A model generated the notes under the pieces. The model searched no databases and had not been told where the DNA came from. It was given only the letters and a program-made list of their open reading frames with translations. A DNA stretch of 64,000 bases, taken from positions 620,001 to 684,000 of the forward strand of contig NZ_CP075529.1 in the NCBI RefSeq assembly GCF_025809055.1, given 5' to 3'. Source of the stretch: Devosia sp. GTDB lineage: Bacteria > Pseudomonadota > Alphaproteobacteria > Rhizobiales > Devosiaceae. Positions 16,527-23,592 of the stretch are shown in pieces. Within the stretch, counting starts at the first letter, position 1, and the number at the start of each line of letters is the position of its first letter. Made by a program: the position numbers and the translations under genes.

Positions 16527-16675
16527 GCACTATAAGTCCAAAATCGCCAAAATACGGGCAATAAAGGTCGGTTTCGCGGGAATTCTCGCTCATACGCGCA
16601 CTATAAGTCATCGAAAGCGACAGATGGACCCGTTAAGTCGTCCAAAGGCCTGCCAAGGTTTTTGCTAAGTCATCC
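16527..16675. repeat. Cluster of TAAGTC direct repeats
   Basis: The 12-mer GCACTATAAGTC occurs at 16527-16538 and 16598-16609. Two further related copies follow: GTTAAGTCGTCC near 16632 and GCTAAGTCATCC near 16664. They sit in the 221-bp gap between the phosphoesterase pair and the next gene. They could be binding sites or iteron-like repeats; the AAGTCGTCC core reappears at 19682. Confidence 0.5.
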
Positions 16676-16734
16676 TGCTGCACTGGCGCCAGCACCCGTT
16701 GCCCGCTATCGTCCCATCGGGCAGGGGGGCGGCG

Positions 16735-16992
16735 ATGCGGGTTCCGAATGCGGGAAAAGCCGAGCGAGAGCGTCTGGATCAAATTCGGCGGCTGGAGAAG
16801 AAGCTGTCGTACTTCCAGTCGATCCCAGCGAGCCGCCGCGACGACGAATGCGCCGATGAGGGCGAGAGCACGTGCCGGGCGCTGCTCGCCGAGCTCGGTG
16901 CTCCGGGGCATGAGCAGCCGCAGCCGGTTGGTGATGGCGATGTCACGCTGACGTCGATCGACGAATTCCTGGACGACTTGGAGAAACGATGA
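16735..16992 (+). CDS. Small coiled-coil hypothetical protein
   Basis: An 85-residue protein from ATG 16735 with a GGGGGG tract as ribosome binding site; the longer frame from 16699 has none. Residues 9-30 (ERERLDQIRRLEKKLSYFQS) form a charged helix, and the C-terminus is acidic (VTLTSIDEFLDDLEKR). Its stop overlaps the next ATG by four bases, which ties it to the secreted nuclease-like gene. Confidence 0.6.
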   Translation: MRVPNAGKAERERLDQIRRLEKKLSYFQSIPASRRDDECADEGESTCRALLAELGAPGHEQPQPVGDGDVTLTSIDEFLDDLEKR

Positions 16993-17420
16993 GACTGCTG
17001 ACCACAGCGACGCTGACCTCGCTTATGGCTGCGTCGGTTGCCGCACAAGAGCCCATGAGATTGTGCCATCCCGGGGAGCGCAACGGTCCCGAAAAGCACT
17101 GCGTCGTCGATGGAGATACGATCTGGTTCTATGGATCGAACCTTCGGCTGAAGGATTTCGACACTCCCGAGCCGACCGCGCACAACTCGAAATGCCCGCA
17201 GGGGCAAACGGCTCTCGAAGTCGAACTAGCGGCCAAAGCCAGCGCGCGACTGCTTGAGCTGATCAACGCGATGCCGTTCTCGGTTGAGCAGTACGGCGTC
17301 GATACGACCGGGAATCGGTGGGAGGGGACGGTCCGCATCGAGGGTCGCGACGTCGGCGACATCCTGATCGAAGAAGGCTTGGCGCGACACTGGCCGGACG
17401 GGCCGTTGTTCTGGTGCTGA
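16989..17420 (+). CDS. Secreted staphylococcal-nuclease-like protein
   Basis: A 143-residue protein with an N-terminal signal peptide ending near VAAQ (residue 20). The SNase fold is indicated by VDGDTIWFYG (39-48), RLKDFDTPEP (about 52-61) and the C-terminal IEGRDVGDILIEEGLARHW. The first catalytic Arg and nearby acidic residues can be placed, but the second catalytic Arg is not in a standard context, so activity is not certain. It should act in the periplasm or outside the cell, cutting DNA or RNA. It is coupled to the small gene upstream. Confidence 0.8.
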   Translation: MRLLTTATLTSLMAASVAAQEPMRLCHPGERNGPEKHCVVDGDTIWFYGSNLRLKDFDTPEPTAHNSKCPQGQTALEVELAAKASARLLELINAMPFSVEQYGVDTTGNRWEGTVRIEGRDVGDILIEEGLARHWPDGPLFWC

Positions 17421-17486
17421 GGTACAGACGTGAGTCATCCATCGCTCTTCATGCCATCCGATGAGATAGTCGATGAAGGCGAGGGG

Positions 17487-17657
17487 CTAAGCTTGGTCGT
17501 CGGTGTCATCGTACCGGCGGCTCCACTCAATCCCGAGACCCTTCCAGCGCGTCACGACCCGACGCATCCGGCGACGAGTTCGGGTGGGCTGCTTGATCTG
17601 TATGATGAGTGTGAGGACGCCGATGAGCACACCAAGCCAAGCGGCAAGGTCGGCCAT
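17487..17657 (-). CDS. Small membrane protein, 56 residues
   Basis: Starts at ATG 17657, with a strong AGGAGA site five bases upstream, and ends at TAG 17487. Residues 4-21 (LAAWLGVLIGVLTLIIQI) form one transmembrane helix, followed by a very basic stretch (RTRRRMRRVVTRWKG) and an acidic tail (YDDTDDQA). Single-helix proteins with a basic tail are common in phage-like elements. The overlapping plus-strand frame at 17430-17669 is considered its shadow. Function unknown. Confidence 0.65.
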   Translation of the reverse strand: MADLAAWLGVLIGVLTLIIQIKQPTRTRRRMRRVVTRWKGLGIEWSRRYDDTDDQA

Positions 17658-17675
17658 ACGGTCTCCTAGAACGAC

Positions 17676-17697
17676 AAAACCCGCCTCGCGGCGGGTT
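17676..17697 (-). terminator. Terminator after the SOS-linked zinc-ribbon gene
   Basis: On the minus strand AACCCGCC pairs with GGCGGGTT (8 bp, 4-nt loop), followed by TTTT. It lies 33 bases after the end of the frameshifted gene at 17731-18089 and before the start of the 56-residue membrane protein gene. Confidence 0.65.
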
Positions 17698-17730
17698 CAG
17701 GACGGACTTTCAAGTCCGATAATTGCGACG

Positions 17731-18089
17731 CTATGAGGATTCGTCTTTGGTGTCAATCGCCGGCGTTTCCACTGCGCTGTAGAGCTCGTCGCGCCAGAGG
17801 TGTGTAGTCCTCGCCCCTGCCAAACGCCGCACCACCAGCATCCCGACATCGCTGTTCGATGGATATCGCTGCCGGACACGCCAGAAGTCGCTACGGTCGC
17901 ATCGCGGGCAGCGTCCCCCAAACAGGTCGTCGAGGTAAGTGTCGGGGTGGTAGATCTGAAGCAGATCGGTCGCGAGATATGCCCGACGCGCCGGCAAAGA
18001 TTGCACCGCGCCACCAGCAGCAGCCCCTTGTCCGCGGCTTGGCCGAGCCGAGGGCGGTAAAACATGCTGGAAGGCGGGCTGTTGCTCAT
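17731..18089 (-). pseudogene. Zinc-ribbon protein with a frameshift
   Basis: The N-terminal frame from ATG 18089 (CAGGA upstream) reads MSNSPPSSMFYRPRLGQ and on to ARCNLCRRVG, then loses sense. The -1-related frame from about 17980 continues sensibly with YLATDLLQIYHPDTYLDDLF, then RCPRCDRSDFWRVRQRYPS and QLWRDEL-like ending. Joined, they form a CxxC...CxxC zinc-ribbon protein of about 118 residues that I recall as recurring in Hyphomicrobiales. One missing G in the GGG run at 17982-17984 would explain the break. It may be true decay or a sequencing error. Divergent from the gene at 18167 across a LexA box. Confidence 0.6.
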
Positions 18090-18108
18090 CGAATCCTGAT
18101 TGCGTTAT

Positions 18109-18123
18109 GTTCTCTTTATGTTC
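18109..18123. promoter_or_regulatory. LexA (SOS) box, GTTC-N7-GTTC
   Basis: GTTCTCTTTATGTTC is an exact match to the direct-repeat LexA operator of alphaproteobacteria (GTTC, seven bases, GTTC). It lies 20 bases before the start of the minus-strand zinc-ribbon gene and 44 bases before ATG 18167 on the plus strand, so both divergent genes could be induced by DNA damage. Confidence 0.75.
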
Positions 18124-18166
18124 TACTTTCGAGCGATCGGACATGACAAGCGCGGGAGCGATCACG

Positions 18167-18442
18167 ATGAAGCTGCAGCGGAGTACGGACCAGCCGCCGG
18201 TCGTGAAACCGACGACGTTGATCGTCTTGGCGGCGTTTGAGCGGGACGACGAGGGCGAGCTGCGACCCGCACTCGAGGCCCAGCAGATGCCGAGCGAGCA
18301 CGCCGCTGTCGCCCGGGCGAAGCTGATGTCGAGGTCTTATGCTGGCGTCATCGCGTGGAAGAGGCCAGCGAGGCCGGATGAAGGCGAGTTTGGGGAGCCG
18401 GAGGTGCTGTTCAGTGTCGGCGACGTGCCGGACATGGAGTGA
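18167..18442 (+). CDS. Conserved small protein, probably SOS-controlled
   Basis: A 91-residue soluble protein from ATG 18167 (GGGAG upstream); ATG 18143 would add eight residues. The pattern LIVLAAFERDDEGELRPALE, then AVARAKLMSRSYAGVIAWKR and a final VLFSVGDVPDME belongs, from memory, to a small uncharacterised protein family found in Hyphomicrobiales genomes and mobile elements. It is divergent from the zinc-ribbon gene, with which it shares a LexA box. It converges with the HEPN-like gene, 11 bases apart. Confidence 0.65.
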   Translation: MKLQRSTDQPPVVKPTTLIVLAAFERDDEGELRPALEAQQMPSEHAAVARAKLMSRSYAGVIAWKRPARPDEGEFGEPEVLFSVGDVPDME

Positions 18443-18453
18443 GGGCGCTGAAG

Positions 18454-19506
18454 TCAGCGAGGGCGATTGTTCCAGAGTTCTTCGATGTCGTTCTCCTCAG
18501 CGGCGAGCCACTCCTTCATTTTCCTCACCGCGTTGTCCGAAAAACATGGGATCTTCTGGGCGCCAAATTCGAAGACATGACGACATGAAGCGTCGTCATC
18601 AATCCCCAAGTGCGCTCGCAGCAGCTTCGATTTTGGCATGGTGATACCGAGCTTATGGGCTAACTCGCTCGCTCTCGAATGGAACTTCTTCTGCAAGTCC
18701 AACTCTCGTACGGCAGCCGCTTCACCGGGATCGTCACCGCCGATATATCTAACGGGTGCACCTTCTTTCTTGCTGAAGTGCACCGTCATGTTGATGCCTT
18801 CGCCTTCAGTGCTGGTCCCCACAGTCGCGAGTCGAGGGAATACCTCGGCGAACTCCTTGCCGGCTTTCACCGCCTTTTCGATCCGATCGATGTCCCGCTC
18901 GGAGATCTCCACTTCGTCCACGATGATGGCTTCCATCGCCAGCATTGAACGGATCCGCGCTCTGGCTTCGTCTCGAGCACGTCGACCTGGCTGAAGCAGT
19001 TCGGTCACCAACGAATATTCGCGGTCCACCAAGAACTCGAAATCCCCGGGCGGGTGCGTCGAGATCGGCAACACGCGGAGAGGAATGTGGGTTACCAGAT
19101 CATCATCGAGCGCGCGTTTGAGATACCCATCGAAAGCCGTGATCAGCGCCCGCGTGTGCAAATAGAGTATGTCTTCGGCAACGAAGACATACCAATGCTG
19201 TGCGGCATCGCGAAGGCTGTCGATTGCACGCATAACGCCGGCCTCGTCTGCCGTTAGGCCGTGATCGGACGTGCACAGTCTCAGGCATTTCTCGAAGCCG
19301 AGCGACTTGCCGGTGTTTTTGTCGAACACCTTGGCCTTGTTTTGAACCAAGACTGCCTTGAGGAGCATTTCGCACGAATGCTGCAGGTGAAGCAGAATTG
19401 CGGTGACCCGACCATCGTCATCGAAACTGTTGAAGGCAGACATCCCGGCCCGCATCGAGCAGATGGCTTTCGTCTTTAGTGTTCGCGCTTCACGCACCAG
19501 CTTCAT
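18454..19506 (-). CDS. HEPN-like (DUF3644-like) protein, candidate defence ribonuclease
   Basis: From ATG 19506 (GGGGGGA upstream) a 350-residue soluble protein. The N-terminal half is helical and resembles DUF3644/HEPN proteins: VTAILLHLQHSCEMLLKAVL, then DSLRDAAQHWYVF, where R99 and H104 form the RX4H motif typical of HEPN ribonucleases. The C-terminal half (after about residue 180) is mixed and ends in a positively charged section; it may carry the target specificity. HEPN proteins cut RNA in toxin-antitoxin and abortive-infection systems. It stands alone beside tRNA-Arg with no obvious antitoxin. Family assignment is from pattern only. Confidence 0.55.
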   Translation of the reverse strand: MKLVREARTLKTKAICSMRAGMSAFNSFDDDGRVTAILLHLQHSCEMLLKAVLVQNKAKVFDKNTGKSLGFEKCLRLCTSDHGLTADEAGVMRAIDSLRDAAQHWYVFVAEDILYLHTRALITAFDGYLKRALDDDLVTHIPLRVLPISTHPPGDFEFLVDREYSLVTELLQPGRRARDEARARIRSMLAMEAIIVDEVEISERDIDRIEKAVKAGKEFAEVFPRLATVGTSTEGEGINMTVHFSKKEGAPVRYIGGDDPGEAAAVRELDLQKKFHSRASELAHKLGITMPKSKLLRAHLGIDDDASCRHVFEFGAQKIPCFSDNAVRKMKEWLAAEENDIEELWNNRPR

Positions 19507-19655
19507 GCCAATCCCCCCGAATCCTGCCGGTATTCTGGTCGGACAAAGGCTTCTCAACAACGAACTTCACCACTCAGGCGGGAAGTTAGTAGTGAACTTT
19601 CCGGCGATTTGTGGTGGTAAACGGCTCTGGCGACACGAATCCATATTTTGGCGCA

Positions 19656-19693
19656 GTCGTCCCAATGTCGTCCCAATGCCAAGTCGTCCCAAT
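19656..19693. repeat. Three GTCGTCCCAAT repeats next to tRNA-Arg
   Basis: The 11-mer GTCGTCCCAAT occurs at 19656-19666, 19667-19677 and 19683-19693, 40 bases beyond the 3' end of the tRNA gene. The position is where an integrase normally binds arm-type sites in an inserted element. No integrase gene is found. The remaining stretch 19507-19655 looks non-coding and should hold the promoter of the HEPN-like gene. Confidence 0.6.
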
Positions 19694-19732
19694 CGACGAA
19701 AGGGATGACTTCAATGCTGGCAAGGGTTTAGA

Positions 19733-19809
19733 TGGTGGCCCCGGTGAGATTCGAACTCACGACCTCAGGATTAGGAATCCTGTGCTCTATCCTGCTGAGC
19801 TACGAGACC
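19733..19809 (-). tRNA. tRNA-Arg (anticodon CCU)
   Basis: The minus strand folds as a full cloverleaf: acceptor GGTCTCG with CGGGGCC (GU pairs included), D arm with AGCTCAGCAGGATAGAGCA, anticodon loop TTCCTAA (CCT) in a CAGGA/TCCTG stem, T arm with GTTCGAATC and an encoded CCA. It reads AGG codons. Its 3' end points towards the accessory island at lower coordinates, a common integration site. Confidence 0.95.
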
Positions 19810-19876
19810 AGCCATTGCCCGAGTACCAGCCGCAAGGGCAAGTTGCAAGCAGGGCTCCACGCGCATGGGACATGCA

Positions 19877-20380
19877 ATGGCCGATTCGTTTGTCACATTT
19901 CCTGATCCGGTTCTGACCCAGCGGGCAAGCCCGCGTCCGCTCGATCCGGACCTCCGCGCCGTCGGCGGCAAACTCCTCGCCATGGGCCGGCAACATCAGG
20001 TCTATGGCCTGGCCGCGGCCCATATCGGCCTGGTCGAGCCGGTCGTTCTCGTCAGCCTGTCCGAACCGCAAAGCCGTGACTACCGGCTCCTCTACAATCC
20101 CGAAATCGTGGACCTGGGCGGCGCAACTGCTCCAGGGACAGAAGGGTCGGTCTCCATGCCCGGCATCGAGGTGACCATCGTGCGCCATGCCGAGGCAGAA
20201 ATCGCATTCGACGACGCGGACGGCACCCGCCAGGTCTTACGCCTGTCCGGATTTGCGGCGCGCGTCGCCCAACATGAAATCGACCAGATGAACGGCCTCT
20301 TCTTCCTTGATCGTCTCTCCCGCCTCAAGCGCGATACCGCGATCCGCAGGTTCCGCAAGCTGGGTTCGGGCGCCAAATGA
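19877..20380 (+). CDS. Peptide-deformylase-like protein lacking metal ligands
   Basis: A 167-residue protein from ATG 19877 (GGGA upstream). It follows the deformylase layout but all three motifs are altered: GLAAAHIG in place of the first G-x-G-x-A-A-x-Q, EGSVS where the metal-binding Cys of EGCxS should be, and HEIDQ in place of HExxH. With Cys and one His absent it cannot hold the usual Fe/Zn ion, so deformylase activity is unlikely. Fusion and truncation are not seen. It precedes prfB in the same direction by 66 bp. It may bind ribosomes or formyl-peptides without cutting them (inference). Confidence 0.85.
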   Translation: MADSFVTFPDPVLTQRASPRPLDPDLRAVGGKLLAMGRQHQVYGLAAAHIGLVEPVVLVSLSEPQSRDYRLLYNPEIVDLGGATAPGTEGSVSMPGIEVTIVRHAEAEIAFDDADGTRQVLRLSGFAARVAQHEIDQMNGLFFLDRLSRLKRDTAIRRFRKLGSGAK

Positions 20381-20446
20381 GGGCAGGGCGGTTGATCCGG
20401 GATTGCCGCTCCGTTAAACGGGGCGTCGACAAAACAAGGAACGACA

Positions 20447-21572
20447 ATGCGCGCGGAAATCGAAAAGACCGTTGCCGAAATCGAGCAGGTTCTGACCCTG
20501 CTGAGGAGGCATCTTTGACTGGGATACAGCTCAACTCCGTCTCGACGCGCTGAACGCGCAAACTGAATCCCCCGAATTCTGGAGCGATCCGGAAAAGGCC
20601 CGCGTCACCATGCGCGAGCGCGACGAACTCGATGTGGCGGTGAAAACCGTCAACGAGCTCGAATCCGGTATTCGCGACAATGTGGAACTCATCGAACTCG
20701 GCGATGCCGAGGGCGACGAGGAGATTGTGCGCGAGGCCGAGGCGTCGCTCATCGAGCTCAAGCAGACCGCCCGCCGGACCCAGATTGAAACGCTGCTGTC
20801 CGGCGAAGTGGACAGCAATGACTGCTATGTCGAAATCCACTCCGGCGCCGGTGGCACCGAGAGCCAGGATTGGGCCAACATGCTGCTGCGCATGTACACC
20901 CGCTGGGCCGAACGCCGTAAAATGAAGGTCCAGGTGCTGGAAATGCATGACGGCGAAGAAGCCGGCATCAAGTCCGCCACCATCCAGGTCACCGGCCACA
21001 ATGCCTATGGCTGGCTCAAGACCGAAAGCGGCGTGCATCGGCTGGTGCGCATTTCGCCATACGATTCGGCTGCCCGCCGGCACACCAGCTTCTCGAGCTG
21101 CTGGGTCTATCCGGTGATCGACGACAGTATCGACATCGAAATCCGCGAAGCCGATCTCAAGGTCGACACCTATCGGGCCTCGGGCGCCGGCGGTCAGCAC
21201 GTCAACACGACCGACTCGGCCATCCGCATCACCCACGTGCCGTCCGGCATCATCGTGGCCTGCCAGCAGGAACGCAGCCAGCACAAGAACCGCGCCACCG
21301 CCATGGCCATGCTGAAATCGCGCCTCTATGAGGCCGAATTGCAGAAGCGCGAAGAGGCGGCCAACGCCCAGGCGGCCAACAAGACCGATATCGGCTGGGG
21401 CCACCAGATCCGTTCCTACGTCCTGCAGCCCTACCAGATGGTCAAGGACCTGCGCACCGGCGTCGAAAGCGGTCAGCCTTCGGTGGTTTTGGACGGTGAT
21501 CTGGATCAGTTCATGGAAGCCGCCCTGGCCCAGCGCGTCGGCGTGGCAACCGATGTCACCGCCGAAGACTAG
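20447..21572 (+). CDS. prfB: Peptide chain release factor 2, programmed frameshift
   Basis: The gene starts at ATG 20447 (AAGGA upstream), runs 23 codons to an in-frame TGA at 20516-20518, and continues in the +1 frame from GAC at 20517 to 21572, giving about 374 residues. The recoded protein has the RF2 stop-recognition motif as SPY (RISPYDSAARRHTSF) and the catalytic GGQ (SGAGGQHVNTTDS, near residue 248). It frees finished peptides at UGA and UAA codons; the frameshift makes its synthesis depend on RF2 level. SPY in place of SPF fits the alphaproteobacterial proteins I remember. Confidence 0.97.
20504..20519 (+). promoter_or_regulatory. prfB frameshift site
   Basis: An internal AGGAGG Shine-Dalgarno-like sequence (20504-20509) lies three bases before the slippery CTT-TGA-C. 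This is the classical arrangement for +1 frameshifting at an early UGA in RF2 genes. Confidence 0.96.
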
Positions 21573-21595
21573 GCAGGTTCGTCCGGCAGCCTCTT

Positions 21596-21664
21596 CACCT
21601 CCCCCTTGATGGGGGAGGTAGCGCCGCTAGGCCCAAAGGGCAGTAGCAGAGCTGGGTGGGGGTG
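21596..21664. repeat. REP-like element (CCTCCCCCTT...GGGGGAGG family)
   Basis: CACCTCCCCCTTGATGGGGGAGGT forms a tight palindrome followed by a second part ending GCTGGGTGGGGGTG. A related shorter copy lies at 62185-62220. It follows prfB and precedes a terminator. Confidence 0.65.
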
Positions 21665-21690
21665 ATCCTGACTGTGGTGCCAGGCAATAG

Positions 21691-21712
21691 GGGCCCGTCC
21701 TCCGGGCCCTTT
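21691..21712. terminator. Bidirectional terminator between prfB and the M23 gene
   Basis: GGGCCCG pairs with CGGGCCC around a 5-nt loop, with TTT on the plus side. It is placed between the convergent prfB and M23 peptidase genes. Confidence 0.6.
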
Positions 21713-21715
21713 GCG

Positions 21716-22867
21716 TTACAGCATGGCAGTCAGCCTTTTTCCCGCTTCGAGAAACGTCTTGGGGTCGAGCGGGCTGTCGCCGCGCCGAACCTCGAAATGC
21801 AGATGCGGGCCGGTGGAGCGGCCAGTCGATCCCACTTTGGCGATCGGTGTGCCGGTGCTGACCTTCTGGCCTTCATAGGCCAGTTGCGCGCTCAGATGTG
21901 CATAGCGGGTCATCAGTCCGTTGCCGTGCTTGACCTCGACCACCTTGCCATAGCCCGAACGGTTGCCGACAAAGGTGACCACCCCGTCCGCGGCGCTATA
22001 GACCGCGGTGCCCGTGGCGGCCGCGAAGTCGAGGCCCGAGTGAAAGGCACGGCCGCCGGTAAACGGATCGGTCCGGTTCCCGAAGCCGGAGCTTTGGCGA
22101 AAGCTGCCGCTGATCGGCATGTGGACAGGAACCAGGTTCAGGCTGTCGCGCGCGGCCTTGTAGCGCACCAGCGCATCCATCACCGCATTGGCGTCTTCCA
22201 TCACCGGAGAAATGTCGCCGCCATCCGCTGCCGCCATGAAGGGGCCGCCCATGCCGGCCAGCATGGTGCGTGGCACCTCGACGCTGACGCCGAGCCGTGA
22301 CAGCTCGGAGACGATCCCGTCCGTGCGCAGTTCTGCGGTTTCGGCAATGCCGGTCATGGCGCGCTGGGTTTCGTCCATCATCTGCACCAGCGCGTCGGAG
22401 GTGGCGCCGATATCGGAATTGCTGATTGCCGCGTGAGAAACAGGGATTCCGGCGGTTCCCGCTACCGAGGCGGAAATGCCGAGCTGGTCTGCCTTTTCGA
22501 CCAGGACGCGCACAAGCTGATGCTGCTCAAGCAGCACTTCCTGCTGCTGGGAAAGCTCCTGCAATTGCAGGTTGATGTCGCCGGCCTGGGCGTAGTTTCG
22601 CGAGTGCAGGCGGTCGATCTCGACCCGCATCTGCGCCAGCCTGTCCTCATAGGCGGCGATGACCATTTCATTGTGGCCGCCCATGAGCCGCGCGATATCC
22701 GGCGCCATCAGAAAGCCGGTGACCGCCAGGGCATTGCCCCCCAGCAGCAGGGCAAACATGCCGTAGAACAAGCCGGGATGAATTCCGCGACGATTGCTGT
22801 CGTTCTTGCCCTTGGGCTCGACGCCGATGCTCGCAGATTGACGCACGCCACTACTCCGCACACCCAT
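21716..22867 (-). CDS. M23 family metallopeptidase (LytM domain)
   Basis: A 383-residue inner-membrane-anchored protein: a basic N-terminus, one transmembrane helix (about residues 32-54), a coiled coil (about 68-125) and a C-terminal LytM domain. The zinc ligands are visible in HSGLD and HLHFE, so it is probably an active endopeptidase cutting peptidoglycan cross-links, although EnvC-like members act as amidase activators. It follows the peroxiredoxin gene by 50 bp on the same strand. Confidence 0.92.
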   Translation of the reverse strand: MGVRSSGVRQSASIGVEPKGKNDSNRRGIHPGLFYGMFALLLGGNALAVTGFLMAPDIARLMGGHNEMVIAAYEDRLAQMRVEIDRLHSRNYAQAGDINLQLQELSQQQEVLLEQHQLVRVLVEKADQLGISASVAGTAGIPVSHAAISNSDIGATSDALVQMMDETQRAMTGIAETAELRTDGIVSELSRLGVSVEVPRTMLAGMGGPFMAAADGGDISPVMEDANAVMDALVRYKAARDSLNLVPVHMPISGSFRQSSGFGNRTDPFTGGRAFHSGLDFAAATGTAVYSAADGVVTFVGNRSGYGKVVEVKHGNGLMTRYAHLSAQLAYEGQKVSTGTPIAKVGSTGRSTGPHLHFEVRRGDSPLDPKTFLEAGKRLTAML

Positions 22868-22917
22868 GCACTATGGTTAGCGAAGTATCACCCGGCTTGG
22901 TTAAGAAACGCCGAAGG

Positions 22918-23397
22918 TCATTTCCCTGCGACGACATCCTTCAAGGCTTCAAGCATCTTGGCGGCATGACCCTTGATGCGCGTGGCCCTGATAATGCGCG
23001 CCACCCGGCCTTCGGCATCGATGATGAAACTGGTGCGGACCAGCCCCATGAATTCGCGTCCATAGAGCTTCTTCATCTGCCACAGGCCAAAGGCCTCGAT
23101 TGCAATGCGCTCAGGGTCGGCGGCGAGCGGCACTGCGAGCCCGTACTTGGCCCGGAATTTCCGGTGGCTTTCCAGGTCGTCGGGAGAAACGCCCACCAGC
23201 GTCGCGCCGAGCGCAGCAAATTCGGGCGATAGAGCCGAAAACTCCTGGTTCTCGTCGACGCAGCCCCCTGAATCGTCTTCGGGATAAAAATAGATGACCA
23301 CAGGTTTTCCAGCAGCGGCGGCAAGCTCAAACTGGCTTCCATCGTCGCGCGGCAGAGAGAAATTGGGGGCAGGGTCGCCCGGCTTGAGATGCGTCAT
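22918..23397 (-). CDS. bcp: Peroxiredoxin, BCP/PrxQ type
   Basis: A 159-residue thioredoxin-fold protein from ATG 23397. The peroxidatic site reads YPEDDSGGCVDENQEF, which keeps P-x3-S-x2-C. The usual resolving cysteine five residues later is replaced by Gln, so it works as a one-Cys enzyme or uses an outside thiol. It reduces peroxides in the cytoplasm. The longer frame from 23424 has no better ribosome binding site. Divergent from the large AsmA-like gene. Confidence 0.93.
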   Translation of the reverse strand: MTHLKPGDPAPNFSLPRDDGSQFELAAAAGKPVVIYFYPEDDSGGCVDENQEFSALSPEFAALGATLVGVSPDDLESHRKFRAKYGLAVPLAADPERIAIEAFGLWQMKKLYGREFMGLVRTSFIIDAEGRVARIIRATRIKGHAAKMLEALKDVVAGK

Positions 23398-23592
23398 CTG
23401 TGTATCCGTCCGATTGGCCCTCAATAGAGGGTGTTTGCGTCACATTCCAGCCGGTATCATCTTGCAAAGCTCCGCGATTGGCGGATGATTCTGTTTGGCG
23501 GGCCACTGGCAGGACCGCTTCTGGCCTGGCGACACGTGAACGATCAAACTGTTTCCTCAGATCAGAGCACATCACCGTCGCCTCGGCCACCG

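Noticed and set aside
17430..17669. 79-codon plus-strand frame after the nuclease-like gene
   Set aside because: The opposite strand holds a better small gene (17487-17657) with a strong ribosome binding site and membrane helix.
8716..19700. Search for a duplicate of the tRNA-Arg 3' end as left attachment site
   Set aside because: No copy of the GGTGAGATTCGAACTC segment was found by eye; a computer search is needed to be sure.
9102..19732. Search for a tyrosine or serine integrase
   Set aside because: No frame on either strand shows the R...HxxR...Y or the serine-recombinase pattern.
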